From: an uncultured Bacteroidales bacterium
Lineage (GTDB): Bacteria; Bacteroidota; Bacteroidia; Bacteroidales; Muribaculaceae
Assembly: GCA_902779125.1 (NCBI GenBank)
Contig: CACZAC010000002.1
Span: forward strand, 62,001-126,000
Direction: 5' to 3'
Length of the DNA: 64,000 bases
The translations under genes were made by a program, and so were the position numbers. Position 1 is the stretch's first letter; each line of letters begins with the position of its first letter. This document shows positions 36,377 through 45,914 of the stretch, piece after piece. The notes beneath the pieces are model-generated. The model was not told where the DNA came from, made no database searches, and was given only the letters and a program-made list of their open reading frames with translations.

Positions 36377-36832
36377 TTAGTTCGCGGATAGAAGTTCTTT
36401 TACCTTGGCGCTGATGGCGCGACCCTCGGCACGTCCGGCAAGCTGCTTGGTAGCAATACCCATCACCTTGCCCATGTCCTTCATGCTGGTGGCGCCAACC
36501 TGCTCGATAATCGACTTGACATGGGCAGTGAGTTCCTCGTCATTCATCTGCTTGGGCAGGAACTCCTCGATGACGGCAGCCTGCAAGAGTTCCACATCAG
36601 CCAAATCCTGACGGTTCTGGTCGATGTAAATCTGGGCGCTCTCCTTGCGCTGTTTGGCCATGCGCACGAGCACCTTGAGGGCATTCTCATCACTGACCTC
36701 GCCGTTGTTGCCCGGTGCGGTCTTGATAATCAGGAACTCAGCCTTGATACCTCTGAGCGCCTCGAGCCGGCCCTTGTCATGAGCCTTCATGGCTTCCTTG
36801 ATGCCATTGTTTACTTGATCAAAGATACTCAT
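36377..36832 (-). CDS. GatB/YqeY domain-containing protein
   Basis: The protein has 151 residues and matches the YqeY family over its length: KEAMKAHDKGRLEALRGIKAE, VLVRMAKQRKESAQIYIDQNR, VIEEFLPKQMNDEELTAHVK, and KDMGKVMGIATKQLAGRAEG. The fold is the helical tail domain of GatB, the tRNA-dependent amidotransferase subunit. A free-standing copy probably binds tRNA, but its task is not established. It follows ftsZ by 26 bases on the same strand, a conserved neighbour at the end of the dcw cluster. Confidence 0.9.
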   Translation of the reverse strand: MSIFDQVNNGIKEAMKAHDKGRLEALRGIKAEFLIIKTAPGNNGEVSDENALKVLVRMAKQRKESAQIYIDQNRQDLADVELLQAAVIEEFLPKQMNDEELTAHVKSIIEQVGATSMKDMGKVMGIATKQLAGRAEGRAISAKVKELLSAN

Positions 36833-36858
36833 GTTGTAACTTGCTCGTTTACAGTGTT

Positions 36859-38250
36859 TTACTCACCAAAATTAATAGTCTGAGTGTCACCACCGCCACT
36901 GCGCTTGGGCGTCTTGGGCACCTCGACGGGCTTCTCCTGAGTAACAGCCTGCTGGCGTTCCTTGATGAGGTTGCGGAAGTCGGGTTTGCGCTTGTAGGTC
37001 GGCGTCTTCTCAATCATGTCGATGACATCGTCGTCGTCCATTTCCTCGGGGGTAAGCACGATGTAGCGGGCGCGGTTCTGGGCCAGGGCCTGCTTGGTGA
37101 TAGCCTCCTCGCCATATTCCTTAATCAGGCGTCCGCTGTTGTCGGTAACAGTGTTGGGTACCGAAATCGATTCGCGGCGCTGCGGAACATTCTGTACCGG
37201 AGCCTCCTTGTCAAGCGACACATTGAAACCGGCAGCCAGCACGGTCACCTTGATTTGCTCCTCCAGGTTCAGGTCGTGGGCAGTACCCCAGATGACATCA
37301 ACCTCCTGGTCGAAGTTGGCCATAAATTCCTGAATCTCGTTCAACTCCTTCATCAGCAGCGGTGAGCCACTGTTGGGATTGAAATAGACGTTCATCAAAA
37401 TCTTGCGGGAACCATAGACGTCACGGTTCTTGAGCAGCGGCGACTCCAGGGCATCCTCGATGGCCTTGGTCACACGTCGCTCACCAGTACCGTAACCCGA
37501 GCTGATGATGGCAGCACCACCATTGCGCAGAGTGGTATTCACATCGTTGAAGTCGAGGTTGATGACACCACGCACGGTAATCAGGTCACTGATGCTGCGG
37601 GCAGCAGTGGTCAAGGTATCATCGGCCTTACCAAACGCGTTGGTGAAGTCCAGGTCGCTGTAAATCTCGGTCAGGCGCTGGTTGTTGATGATGAGCAGGG
37701 CGTCAACATACTTGCCCATTTCATCGGCACCGGCAAGAGCCTTGAGAATCTTCTTGGGTCCCTCGAACAGGAACGGGATGGTCACGATACCGATGGTGAG
37801 CACGCCCTTCTCGTGGGCAATGCGAGCCACAACAGGCGCGGCTCCCGTACCGGTACCACCACCCATACCAGCGGTGATGAAGACCATCTTGGTGTCATCA
37901 TCAAAGAGGGCAGCGATTTCGCTCTCACTCTCCTCGGCGGCACGCTTGGCCGTCTCGGGAATATTACCGGCGCCCAGGCCGTGGGTCGTGTTGGGACCCA
38001 GCAGCACGCGGTTGGGAACCGGCGACTCGTTGAGCTGCTGGCGGTCGGTATTGAGGACGACAAACGAGACGCCCTCGATGTTCTGCATGTACATGTGATT
38101 GATGGCGTTGTTACCACCGCCACCGACGCCCATCACCTTGATGATGGTGCGGGTATTCTCCTTATCCTGGAATCCCGAGTCCTTATCCAGCGTGGACATA
38201 ATGTCGTGGCCACGGTCGTGCGACTCATTAAATGAAATCTTTTCTTCCAT
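36859..38250 (-). CDS. ftsZ: Cell division GTPase FtsZ
   Basis: The protein has 463 residues. A ~30-residue N-terminal extension precedes the core. The tubulin signature GGGTGTG is at 130-136, MGVGGGGNNAI near 40 begins the GTP-binding site, and the T7 loop is around LDFTNAFGKADDTL. A long variable linker is followed by a short conserved end (TQTINFGE). FtsZ polymerises at midcell into the Z ring that recruits the division machinery. It is last in the dcw cluster, after ftsA, and a 66-base gap before it could hold its own promoter. Confidence 0.98.
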   Translation of the reverse strand: MEEKISFNESHDRGHDIMSTLDKDSGFQDKENTRTIIKVMGVGGGGNNAINHMYMQNIEGVSFVVLNTDRQQLNESPVPNRVLLGPNTTHGLGAGNIPETAKRAAEESESEIAALFDDDTKMVFITAGMGGGTGTGAAPVVARIAHEKGVLTIGIVTIPFLFEGPKKILKALAGADEMGKYVDALLIINNQRLTEIYSDLDFTNAFGKADDTLTTAARSISDLITVRGVINLDFNDVNTTLRNGGAAIISSGYGTGERRVTKAIEDALESPLLKNRDVYGSRKILMNVYFNPNSGSPLLMKELNEIQEFMANFDQEVDVIWGTAHDLNLEEQIKVTVLAAGFNVSLDKEAPVQNVPQRRESISVPNTVTDNSGRLIKEYGEEAITKQALAQNRARYIVLTPEEMDDDDVIDMIEKTPTYKRKPDFRNLIKERQQAVTQEKPVEVPKTPKRSGGGDTQTINFGE

Positions 38251-38316
38251 ATATCTTATCGTTTTGTTTTTGTTCTTAATAATTTGGATGATAGTTTTCC
38301 AGACACGCCGGATAGT

Positions 38317-39639
38317 TTACTGATCGTCTTCCTCCTCGTCCTCGGACATAATGCGAGCGAAACGATCGGCCAGGCCCTTCATCCAACCCGGTTTCTTCTT
38401 CTCCCTTGCGGGTTTCTTGGGCTCCTCGGTTACCTCGGTCTGACGGGGCTCCTTGATATTGACATTACCACCCTCAAAGACAGGACCGTCCTCATACTTG
38501 TTGAGCTCAACGCAGGTCTCCCTGTCCTCAATCATTTCGGCAGCCTGGGCAAGAAGTGCAAACACTTCGATATACTCCATGCGGTTGATGCTCGAGTTGA
38601 GGATATTGATTGAAAGCGGGTTCTGTCCCATGCGCACTTTAATCTTGATGGTCTCTTCCATCTTCTGCTGCAAACCGCCCAGGTGTGCACCGCCACCAAT
38701 CAGGACGATGCTCTGGATATCATTGGAAGTCACACCTGCATCAGCCAGCTGCTGGTTGATATTGGCGATGATTTCACCGGTTCGCGCGCTGATGTAGTTG
38801 GCAGCTTCACGTGCATTGACACCCTCGATGACAACGTTGCTCACGTTGCTGGGGTCGAGCGGATTGTTGATGTTCTTCTTGACGTTCTCGGCAGTCTCCT
38901 CGAGCACGTTCATACCGTTCATCACGTCACGCGTGAGGTTGCGGCCACCCAGGGGCAGCGTGTTCAGGAAGATAAGCGCCTTGTTCTTGTAGATGGAGAC
39001 GGTTGTCGTCTCGGCACCCATATCCACGAGCATGCAACCCAGTTCACGGTCACTCTCGCTCAAAATCTGCTCGGCGACAGCCAGCGGGGTAACGATAAAG
39101 CCCTTGGCAGACACGCCGAATGTCATCAGTCGGTTCAGGTTGAGTTTGAGGGCGGGCTTAGCCACAATCAGGTTGACCTTGATTTTTATGGACGAACCAA
39201 ATTGTCCTGCGGGGTTCAGTGTATTCACCTTGTCAACATAGTAGGCGCGAGGCACGATGTCCACGGTATCGTGGTTCTTGATGGGGCTACTGCTTGCCTC
39301 GTGGATGATAAGGTCAATCAGGTCTTTGGTGATAGGCTTGGTGTTGTCAACGCTGCGGTTCACCTCGCTGACCATGCTGTGGAGCGAACGTCCGCTCACA
39401 CCCAGATATACCTGTGTGATGCGGCCATCGACCATGCCCTCGAGCGTCTTGAGGATATGATTGATGCTCGTCTTGATATTCTCCACATTCTGCACGATGC
39501 CATATCTCACGCTATTGAGATGCTTTTCTTCTTGCAGGTGTTTTACGCTCAAGTATCCAGCCGAAGTCTTCTCGGCAATAGCTCCGACAATTTTGGAGCT
39601 TCCGATTTCAAGTGCTACAATATATTGGTTCTTTTCCAT
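38317..39639 (-). CDS. ftsA: Cell division actin-like protein FtsA
   Basis: The protein has 440 residues. The actin-like ATPase begins MEKNQYIVALEIGSSKIVGA (phosphate 1 loop). The SHS2 (1C) region and LGCMLVDMGAETTTVSIYKN (phosphate 2) follow, then SIVLIGGGAHLGGLQQKMEE (adenosine motif). The C-terminus is a charged linker and an amphipathic basic helix (KKPGWMKGLADRFARIM), the membrane target sequence that tethers FtsZ filaments. I chose the ATG at 39639 because the conserved N-terminus starts there; the frame stays open 44 codons farther, into ftsQ. Confidence 0.95.
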   Translation of the reverse strand: MEKNQYIVALEIGSSKIVGAIAEKTSAGYLSVKHLQEEKHLNSVRYGIVQNVENIKTSINHILKTLEGMVDGRITQVYLGVSGRSLHSMVSEVNRSVDNTKPITKDLIDLIIHEASSSPIKNHDTVDIVPRAYYVDKVNTLNPAGQFGSSIKIKVNLIVAKPALKLNLNRLMTFGVSAKGFIVTPLAVAEQILSESDRELGCMLVDMGAETTTVSIYKNKALIFLNTLPLGGRNLTRDVMNGMNVLEETAENVKKNINNPLDPSNVSNVVIEGVNAREAANYISARTGEIIANINQQLADAGVTSNDIQSIVLIGGGAHLGGLQQKMEETIKIKVRMGQNPLSINILNSSINRMEYIEVFALLAQAAEMIEDRETCVELNKYEDGPVFEGGNVNIKEPRQTEVTEEPKKPAREKKKPGWMKGLADRFARIMSEDEEEDDQ

Positions 39640-39667
39640 AAAACTGATGAAATATTTTATTTGGTTG

Positions 39668-40588
39668 TTAATTACTCTTTTTGTTATTCTCTTGTTTTTT
39701 GTTCTCTTGGTCACGCTTGCCCTGATTATCCTGTTCGGGCTTGGATTCGTTCTGCTTGGCGCGATTGGCATCGGCTACCGAGCCCACGGTCATAGTCTCG
39801 ATGTCGGGCGCCTGCTCATCATCCTCAGGATCGTACTGGATAGACTGCTGTACTGCCTTGACGCGGCGGGTTGCCACAATCTGGTGGTTCCATTTCACCG
39901 AGATGGTGTCATAGGTCTCCCACCCTTTCTTGGGCATCACCTGGCGATAGAACTGCATGAGTTTGGCAAACTTGTTCTCAAAGCCATCGGCACTGCCGAT
40001 ATTGATAACATGGCCACTGATGTTGGGAACGATGATGATGTTGTTGGTGTCCTTGACACAATACATCGACACCAGTGAGTGCAACAACGAGTCATTCTCG
40101 ACATAGTTGATGAGCGGCAGCAGCCTCGTGGCAGGATACTTGCGGGTGAAGTGTCCCTGCACGACGGGCACATCGCTGTGGTAATACACATTGGCGGACA
40201 TGTGCTTGCCCGAGCGGTTCACATAGTAGGAACTCTCGCCGTCAAAGACCCTGAAAATGGGCACCAACTGGCTCACACGAATCAGCAGACGTCCATTCTG
40301 GCACTTGACGATATCAGCACTCTCGAGATAAGGCGAAAGCTTGAGTGCCTCCTCTATCTCGCTGGCATCGATGCTGCCCATACGCTTGCCCACAAGTTTG
40401 ATGCCTTGACTCTGCAGCTCATCGAGCACGCCCTGTGGCGTCACAAACGAAGTGCTGTCGGCATTGACGATTTCAACGTCAATCTGACTGCACACCTCGC
40501 CTTGAGACCTGTTGCGTGCCCAGACAATGCCTACCACCAGCATGATGGCCAGCACTGCCAAAATGATATTCTGTATCAGCCGTTTCAA
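39668..40588 (-). CDS. ftsQ: Cell division protein FtsQ/DivIB
   Basis: The protein has 306 residues. A short cytoplasmic start and one membrane span (IILAVLAIMLVVGIVWA, residues 8-24) precede a POTRA-like segment (VNADSTSFVTPQGVLDELQS ... GSIDASEIEEALKLSPYLES) and a beta domain. The C-terminal ~50 residues are hydrophilic (Asn/Lys/Gln-rich). FtsQ links the early and late division proteins in the periplasm. The start is TTG at 40588, inside the TTGA overlap with the murC stop; the first ATG is inside the membrane span and would destroy it. Confidence 0.88.
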   Translation of the reverse strand: MKRLIQNIILAVLAIMLVVGIVWARNRSQGEVCSQIDVEIVNADSTSFVTPQGVLDELQSQGIKLVGKRMGSIDASEIEEALKLSPYLESADIVKCQNGRLLIRVSQLVPIFRVFDGESSYYVNRSGKHMSANVYYHSDVPVVQGHFTRKYPATRLLPLINYVENDSLLHSLVSMYCVKDTNNIIIVPNISGHVINIGSADGFENKFAKLMQFYRQVMPKKGWETYDTISVKWNHQIVATRRVKAVQQSIQYDPEDDEQAPDIETMTVGSVADANRAKQNESKPEQDNQGKRDQENKKQENNKKSN

Positions 40589-41967
40589 TGCTTCTGTTTC
40601 TTGAATTCATCGCGTATTTCAGGCAGCAGATTGGCGATATCGCCAGCACCTGCCGTCAATAAGACGTCAAAATTACTCAAATGTATTGACTTAATCAAAT
40701 TTTCTTTCGAGTAAATGATTTTTTTTGCACTTGTTACCTTTTCCAGGATGATTTCACTGGTCACTCCGGGTATGGGTTCCTCGCGGGCGGGGTAAATGGG
40801 GAGCAGAATCACCTCATCGGCAAGCGACAGTGCCGATGCAAACTCGGGAGCAAAGTCACGCGTGCGCGTGTAGAGATGGGGCTGGAAAATCACCGTCAGG
40901 GTGCGGTCGGGATACAAATCACGCACCGACGAGATACTCGCGCGCAACTCACCAGGATGATGGGCATAGTCATCAATCATCACCTTACCATGGTCACCCG
41001 GCTCCTTGAGCCAGAACTCAAAACGACGCTTCGGACCCATGAACGTGGCAATGGCTTCTCGCATCACATCGCCAGGCACGTCAATCAATCGGCAAGCCGC
41101 CATAGCAGCAATGGCGTTCTCGATATTGATGGAAACAGGCACGCCCAGGTTGATGTCGCTAATCGTCTCCCACGGGGTCACCAGGTCAAAGATAATCTCT
41201 CCGTTGCCCTTGCGGATGTTGGCAGCGTGGAAGTCGCCCTCGTCGCGGCTATAGGTGTAAGTGGTCACCTGCTCGCCCACCCTGGGTTTCAGGGCCAATC
41301 CTGTGTGAATGATGAGTGAGCCGCCTGGTTGAATCAATTCAGTGAAATGGGCAAAACTCTCCAGGTAATTCTCGGCAGTGCCATAGATATCCAAATGGTC
41401 AGGGTCGGTCGAGGTCACAACAGCGATAAAGGGGCGCAGGTGATGGAACGAACGGTCAAACTCATCGGCCTCGATGACCGAATACGGACTCGTCGTTGAC
41501 AGCAAGAAATTGCTGTCGTAGTTGCGCAGCACTCCGCCCAGAAAGGCATTGCATCCCAGCGGAGAAGTGTGCAGGATATGGGCCGCCATACTCGATGTGG
41601 TAGTCTTTCCATGGGTACCGGCAAAACACAAGCCCTTGCTATGGGCAGTCACGACGCCCAACAATGCGGCACGCTTCACTACTTCAAAGCCGTTGGCACG
41701 GAAGTAGGTCAGTCCCTGATGGCTGTCGGGGACGGCAGGGGTATAGACTACCAGAGTGCGCTGCGGGTCGCGGCAGTAGTCTGGTATCAGGTTGGGGTCC
41801 TCGTCAAAGTCGATGTGAATACCCTCTTGCTGGAGCGCCCGTGTCAGGTCGCTCGGGGTGCGGTCATAGCCTGCCACACGCTTTCCTTTAGCAAGAAAAT
41901 AGCGTTCCAGGGCTGCCATCCCAATGCCCCCGGCACCGACAAAATACAATGAATCAAAATCTTTCAT
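40585..41967 (-). CDS. murC: UDP-N-acetylmuramate--L-alanine ligase
   Basis: The protein has 460 residues. Mur ligase motifs appear in order: the N-terminal Rossmann part FVGAGGIGMAALERYFLAKG, the ATP-binding P-loop FAGTHGKTTTSSMAA near 115, EADEFDRSFHHL, TSTDPDHLDIYG, and DDYAHHPGELRA near 335. It adds L-Ala to UDP-MurNAc, the first step of the stem peptide, in the cytoplasm. It follows murG and overlaps ftsQ by four bases. Confidence 0.97.
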   Translation of the reverse strand: MKDFDSLYFVGAGGIGMAALERYFLAKGKRVAGYDRTPSDLTRALQQEGIHIDFDEDPNLIPDYCRDPQRTLVVYTPAVPDSHQGLTYFRANGFEVVKRAALLGVVTAHSKGLCFAGTHGKTTTSSMAAHILHTSPLGCNAFLGGVLRNYDSNFLLSTTSPYSVIEADEFDRSFHHLRPFIAVVTSTDPDHLDIYGTAENYLESFAHFTELIQPGGSLIIHTGLALKPRVGEQVTTYTYSRDEGDFHAANIRKGNGEIIFDLVTPWETISDINLGVPVSINIENAIAAMAACRLIDVPGDVMREAIATFMGPKRRFEFWLKEPGDHGKVMIDDYAHHPGELRASISSVRDLYPDRTLTVIFQPHLYTRTRDFAPEFASALSLADEVILLPIYPAREEPIPGVTSEIILEKVTSAKKIIYSKENLIKSIHLSNFDVLLTAGAGDIANLLPEIRDEFKKQKH

Positions 41968-42013
41968 TCCTCTATTTATTATCCAGTTTTTGTGTTTTTT
42001 AATATGTTGTCTA

Positions 42014-43135
42014 TCAACGCCTTTTGACGACTTTTTCTACTTCATCGACAATGCGCTCGGCGGCATCCCGCAGGGCCATCTCTTTCACATTGCGGCCCAG
42101 GATGCTGATCTGCTGATCGTTTTGGACGGTTTCGAGCATCGTGTTGATAAGACTGGCCGACGCATCGGCATCAGTTACCATAATGGCGGCACCGCGCTTG
42201 ACAAGAGCCAGAGCGTTCTTGGTCTGATGGTCCTCGGCAACATTGGGCGAAGGCACCAGAATGACAGGCTTGCCCAGCAACTGCAGTTCGCTGATGGAAC
42301 TTGCCCCGGCACGCGAGACGACGAGGTCAGCGGCACGATAAGCCATATCCATATTGCTGATGAACGGCATCTGGAACACATTCTTCACGCCTGACGCTTC
42401 GAGAGCCTCACGACACGGCTGGTCGTAGTTCTTGCCCGTTTGCCAGATGACCTGCACGCCATAGGTATCGCCAATCTGCTTCAACCCTTGGATGATGGCA
42501 TTATTGATGGTGCGGGCACCCAGGCTGCCACCGATGATGAGAATCGTCTTCTTGACAGGGTCGGCGCCCATAGCCTGACGGGCTTGTTCGGGCGTGGCTC
42601 CACACTCGAGCAGGTTGCGCCTCACGGGATTGCCGGTAAGCACAATCTTGTCCTGGGGGAAGAAACGTTCCATGCCCTCATAGGCGACACAGATGCAGTC
42701 GGCCTTGGCAGCGAGCAGCTTATTGGTCACACCGGCATAGGAGTTCTGTTCCTGAAGCAAGGTGGGGATGCCCTGTTTCTGGGCCTCCTTGAGCATGGGG
42801 CCACTGGCATAACCGCCCACACCGATGGCGATATCGGGGTTGAAATCCTTCAGAATCTTCTTGGCCAGGCGCATACTCTTGAGCAATCGCGCCACGACCT
42901 TGAAATTGCGCAGCAGGTGCTTGCGGTCAAAACCGCTCACTGGCAAACCGATGATGTTATAGCCCGCAGCGGGCACTTTCTCCATTTCCATGCGGCCCTC
43001 GGCTCCTACAAACAGGATTCTTGCATCGGGATAGCGACGGCGCACTTCATTGGCGATGGACAAGGCGGGGAAAATGTGTCCGCCGGTGCCACCACCACTG
43101 ACCAAGACGTTGAGTTGTTGTTTATTTCCAGACAT
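42014..43135 (-). CDS. murG: UDP-GlcNAc:lipid I GlcNAc transferase MurG
   Basis: The protein has 373 residues and a GT-B fold. LVSGGGTGGHIFPALSIANE near residue 10 is the N-terminal glycine-rich loop. GVGGYASGPMLKEAQ and LQEQNSYAGVTNKLL follow, then the second glycine-rich region ILIIGGSLGARTINNAI and RAGASSISELQLLGKPVILV with donor-binding residues. It makes lipid II on the inner face of the membrane. I chose the ATG at 43135 because the conserved core starts 10 residues later; it overlaps the ftsW end by 14 bases. Confidence 0.96.
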   Translation of the reverse strand: MSGNKQQLNVLVSGGGTGGHIFPALSIANEVRRRYPDARILFVGAEGRMEMEKVPAAGYNIIGLPVSGFDRKHLLRNFKVVARLLKSMRLAKKILKDFNPDIAIGVGGYASGPMLKEAQKQGIPTLLQEQNSYAGVTNKLLAAKADCICVAYEGMERFFPQDKIVLTGNPVRRNLLECGATPEQARQAMGADPVKKTILIIGGSLGARTINNAIIQGLKQIGDTYGVQVIWQTGKNYDQPCREALEASGVKNVFQMPFISNMDMAYRAADLVVSRAGASSISELQLLGKPVILVPSPNVAEDHQTKNALALVKRGAAIMVTDADASASLINTMLETVQNDQQISILGRNVKEMALRDAAERIVDEVEKVVKRR

Positions 43136-44483
43136 TTTTAGCAGGTATTTCGGTTGGGTTTTCGGCATCAAGGCCCTCGATGACAAGGGTCTCTTCTACC
43201 TTGTTTTTCTTGTTTCCGTAGTTGGCGATGGTGCGGCTGACGCTCAACATCACGCCAAAGGCGATACTGATCACGAGAATCGACGTTCCACCCTTGGAAA
43301 TGAGGGGCAACGGCTGACCCGAGACGGGGAACACGCCCACATTGATGGCCATGTGGAACAGGGCCTGGAATGTGATGAATGAAGCCATTCCGATGACCAG
43401 CAGCGAGGGCAGTACACGCTTGCTGCGACGCACAATCATGGCAGCACGACCCAGCAGCGACAAGTACAGCAGCATGACAAACAATCCGCCAATGAAGAAG
43501 CCTAGCTCCTCGACGATAATCGAGTAGATGTAATCACTGAAGGCCAGCGGCAGGCGGCTGCACTCGCGTGACTTGCCAATGCCAACGCCTAACAGGCCTC
43601 CGTGAGCCTGGGCCATGCGGGAGAACATCTCCTGCTGGTTCTTGGTCGTGATGGGACGATACACCAGCGAATCGCGGTTCATCCATTCCCTGACACGACT
43701 GGACCAAGTGCTGGAACGGCCAAACTCTTCCTGGGAGGCGCCGTCACCAGCAGGTTGCTCATCGATGAGCAGCCCGTTATCGGTCGATGCCACCTGCATC
43801 TCATTGAGGACTTCATCCTTCTTCTCATTGTTGTGCTTGATGATAACAAAGAAGCCGAACATGATGCCAAAGACAATCATCAGGATGCCGATTTTCTTCA
43901 GTTTGGCACCGCCGATAAGCAGCATCGAACCGCTGATGGCAATGAGCAGCAGAGTGTTGGTCAGACCGCTCTTAATCATCAACGCGCCATACACGCCGAC
44001 GGCAACTGCTGCCACTATCAAACCCGTGTTGCTGATATCATGATTCTTTTGTGTTTTAGCGAAAATATAGGACAGCAGGGTGACAATGGACAACTTGGCC
44101 AATTCGGCAGGTTGCAGCGTGAGGAAATGGGGTATAAGCGTCATTGCACGGCGGGCACCGTTGATGGTCTCGCCGAAGAGCATCACATAAACCAGACTGA
44201 ACACGGTGAAGACCGCCAATCCAGGCACCATGGCATAGAGGAACCTGGGTTTGTTGTAGTCCACACGCTGGAGCAGAATCACACACGCCAAGCCAAGGCC
44301 CAAGAAGGCGCACTGCTTGATGACGGGCATGTAGATGCCCTGGGTGGCGATTTCACGGCTCGATGCGCTGTAACTCTCTACAATCGAGATGAGGAGCAGC
44401 ATGATATAGATGCCCCAAATCCAAGGGTCACCGTATTTCTGTGACAATTCGTTGTATCTATTTACTTTCTCGGTGGGTGACAT
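43122..44483 (-). CDS. ftsW: Septal peptidoglycan glycosyltransferase FtsW (SEDS family)
   Basis: The protein has 453 residues and about 10 membrane spans. SEDS features include TLQPAELAKLSIVTLLSYIF near 140, IKSGLTNTLLLIAISGSML, and GVGIGKSRECSRLPLAFSDYIYSIIVEELGF near 300. Near the end come INVGVFPVSGQPLPLISKGG and TSILVISIAFGV. A large hydrophilic loop (about residues 212-290) lies between spans and contains a Gln/Glu/Asp-rich insert. FtsW polymerises lipid II at the septum together with the class B PBP encoded upstream. An MurG overlap of 14 bases suggests coupled translation. Confidence 0.96.
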   Translation of the reverse strand: MSPTEKVNRYNELSQKYGDPWIWGIYIMLLLISIVESYSASSREIATQGIYMPVIKQCAFLGLGLACVILLQRVDYNKPRFLYAMVPGLAVFTVFSLVYVMLFGETINGARRAMTLIPHFLTLQPAELAKLSIVTLLSYIFAKTQKNHDISNTGLIVAAVAVGVYGALMIKSGLTNTLLLIAISGSMLLIGGAKLKKIGILMIVFGIMFGFFVIIKHNNEKKDEVLNEMQVASTDNGLLIDEQPAGDGASQEEFGRSSTWSSRVREWMNRDSLVYRPITTKNQQEMFSRMAQAHGGLLGVGIGKSRECSRLPLAFSDYIYSIIVEELGFFIGGLFVMLLYLSLLGRAAMIVRRSKRVLPSLLVIGMASFITFQALFHMAINVGVFPVSGQPLPLISKGGTSILVISIAFGVMLSVSRTIANYGNKKNKVEETLVIEGLDAENPTEIPAKNVWK

Positions 44484-44543
44484 AATAGTATAGTTCTCTT
44501 TACTGATAGTTAAATGGGGTTATAGTTTTCTTGCAAATTATCA

Positions 44544-45887
44544 TCAGCCTTTCATTTTCTTGACACATTCCTTGAACTGGTTACCGCGGTCGGCCATGCC
44601 GTTAAACAGGTCGAAGCTGGCACAGCAGGGCGAGAGCAGTACGGTGTGACCCGATTGGGCAAGCTGGCGGCACTTTTCCATGCACTCAGGCATACTGGAA
44701 GCATCGGTCACCACAGGCACCTTGCCGTCAAAGAAGTCATGCAGCTTGGCATTGTCCACGCCCAGGCAGACAATGGCAGTCACCTTCTCCTTGACCAGAG
44801 GCTCAATCTGGCTGTAGTCATTGCCCTTATCGATGCCACCCAAGATGAGCACACACGGCTCATTGACGCTCTCCAGGGCATACCAGCAAGCATCGACATT
44901 GGTTGCCTTGCTGTCGTTGATGTAGCGCACGCCGTCCACAGTATCAACATACTCCAGACGATGGGGCACTGCCTCGAAATCGGCCAACGCCTCACGGATA
45001 ACGTCCTTGCGGATGTCGAACACCTGGGCCGACAGTCCTGCCGCCATGGTATTATAGACGTTGTGCAGGCCCTTGAGTGACAAGTTGTCTCGAGCAATGT
45101 CCCAACGGTCACCATCGACATTGAAATTGAGCACGCCCTCATGCACCCAAGCCGCATTGCTGTTGTCATCGTCGGCAGTGAAACTCAACAGCCTCGACTC
45201 GAGGTGATGCTGATGGAGTTGGGAAGCAATGATGGGGTCATTTTTCCAGAAGATGAATGAATCATCACCGGTCTGGTTGCGGGTGATGCGGAACTTGGCA
45301 GCGGCATAGTTCTCCATCTTGTAATCATAGCGGTCCAGATGATCGGGCGTGATGTTGAGCAACACGGCCACATTGGCCTTGAACTCATACATGTTGTCCA
45401 GCTGGAAACTGCTCAACTCGATGATATACACATCGTGATGCTCGGTAGCCACCTGCAAGGCCAAGCTGCGACCCACATTTCCGGCCAAGCCCACGTTCAA
45501 GCCGGCTTTCTTGAAGATATGATAGGTCAGCTTGGTGGTCGTGGTCTTGCCGTTGCTGCCAGTGATGCACACCATCTTGGCGTCGGTATAGCGGCCTGCG
45601 AACTCAATCTCGCTCACGATGGGGATACCTTTCTCGATGACTTGGGCGACCATGGGTGCCGTGTCGGGGATGCCGGGGCTCTTGACAATCTCGTCGGCAT
45701 TGAGGATTTTCTCAGGGGTGTGTCCGCCTTCCTCCCATGCGATGCCATACTTGTCAAGCAAGTCCTTATAGTCCTGCCCTATTTTGCCGGCATCACTCAG
45801 CCACACGTCCATGCCTTTAACCTTAGCAAGCACCGCAGCACCGGCACCGCTCTCGCCTCCGCCTAAAACTACTAATCGTTTAGTCAT
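44544..45887 (-). CDS. murD: UDP-N-acetylmuramoylalanine--D-glutamate ligase
   Basis: The protein has 447 residues. VVLGGGESGAGAAVLAKVKG starts the N-terminal Rossmann domain. CITGSNGKTTTTKLTYHIFK near 110 is the ATP-binding loop, followed by LAGNVGRSLALQVA, ELSSFQLDNMYEFKANVAVL, NITPDHLDRY, and INDSKATNVDACWYALES near 320. It adds D-Glu to UDP-MurNAc-L-Ala. Its position between mraY and ftsW is standard for the cluster. Confidence 0.97.
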   Translation of the reverse strand: MTKRLVVLGGGESGAGAAVLAKVKGMDVWLSDAGKIGQDYKDLLDKYGIAWEEGGHTPEKILNADEIVKSPGIPDTAPMVAQVIEKGIPIVSEIEFAGRYTDAKMVCITGSNGKTTTTKLTYHIFKKAGLNVGLAGNVGRSLALQVATEHHDVYIIELSSFQLDNMYEFKANVAVLLNITPDHLDRYDYKMENYAAAKFRITRNQTGDDSFIFWKNDPIIASQLHQHHLESRLLSFTADDDNSNAAWVHEGVLNFNVDGDRWDIARDNLSLKGLHNVYNTMAAGLSAQVFDIRKDVIREALADFEAVPHRLEYVDTVDGVRYINDSKATNVDACWYALESVNEPCVLILGGIDKGNDYSQIEPLVKEKVTAIVCLGVDNAKLHDFFDGKVPVVTDASSMPECMEKCRQLAQSGHTVLLSPCCASFDLFNGMADRGNQFKECVKKMKG

Positions 45888-45914
45888 ATCGTTATTTACC
45901 TTTTATTCTTGAGT

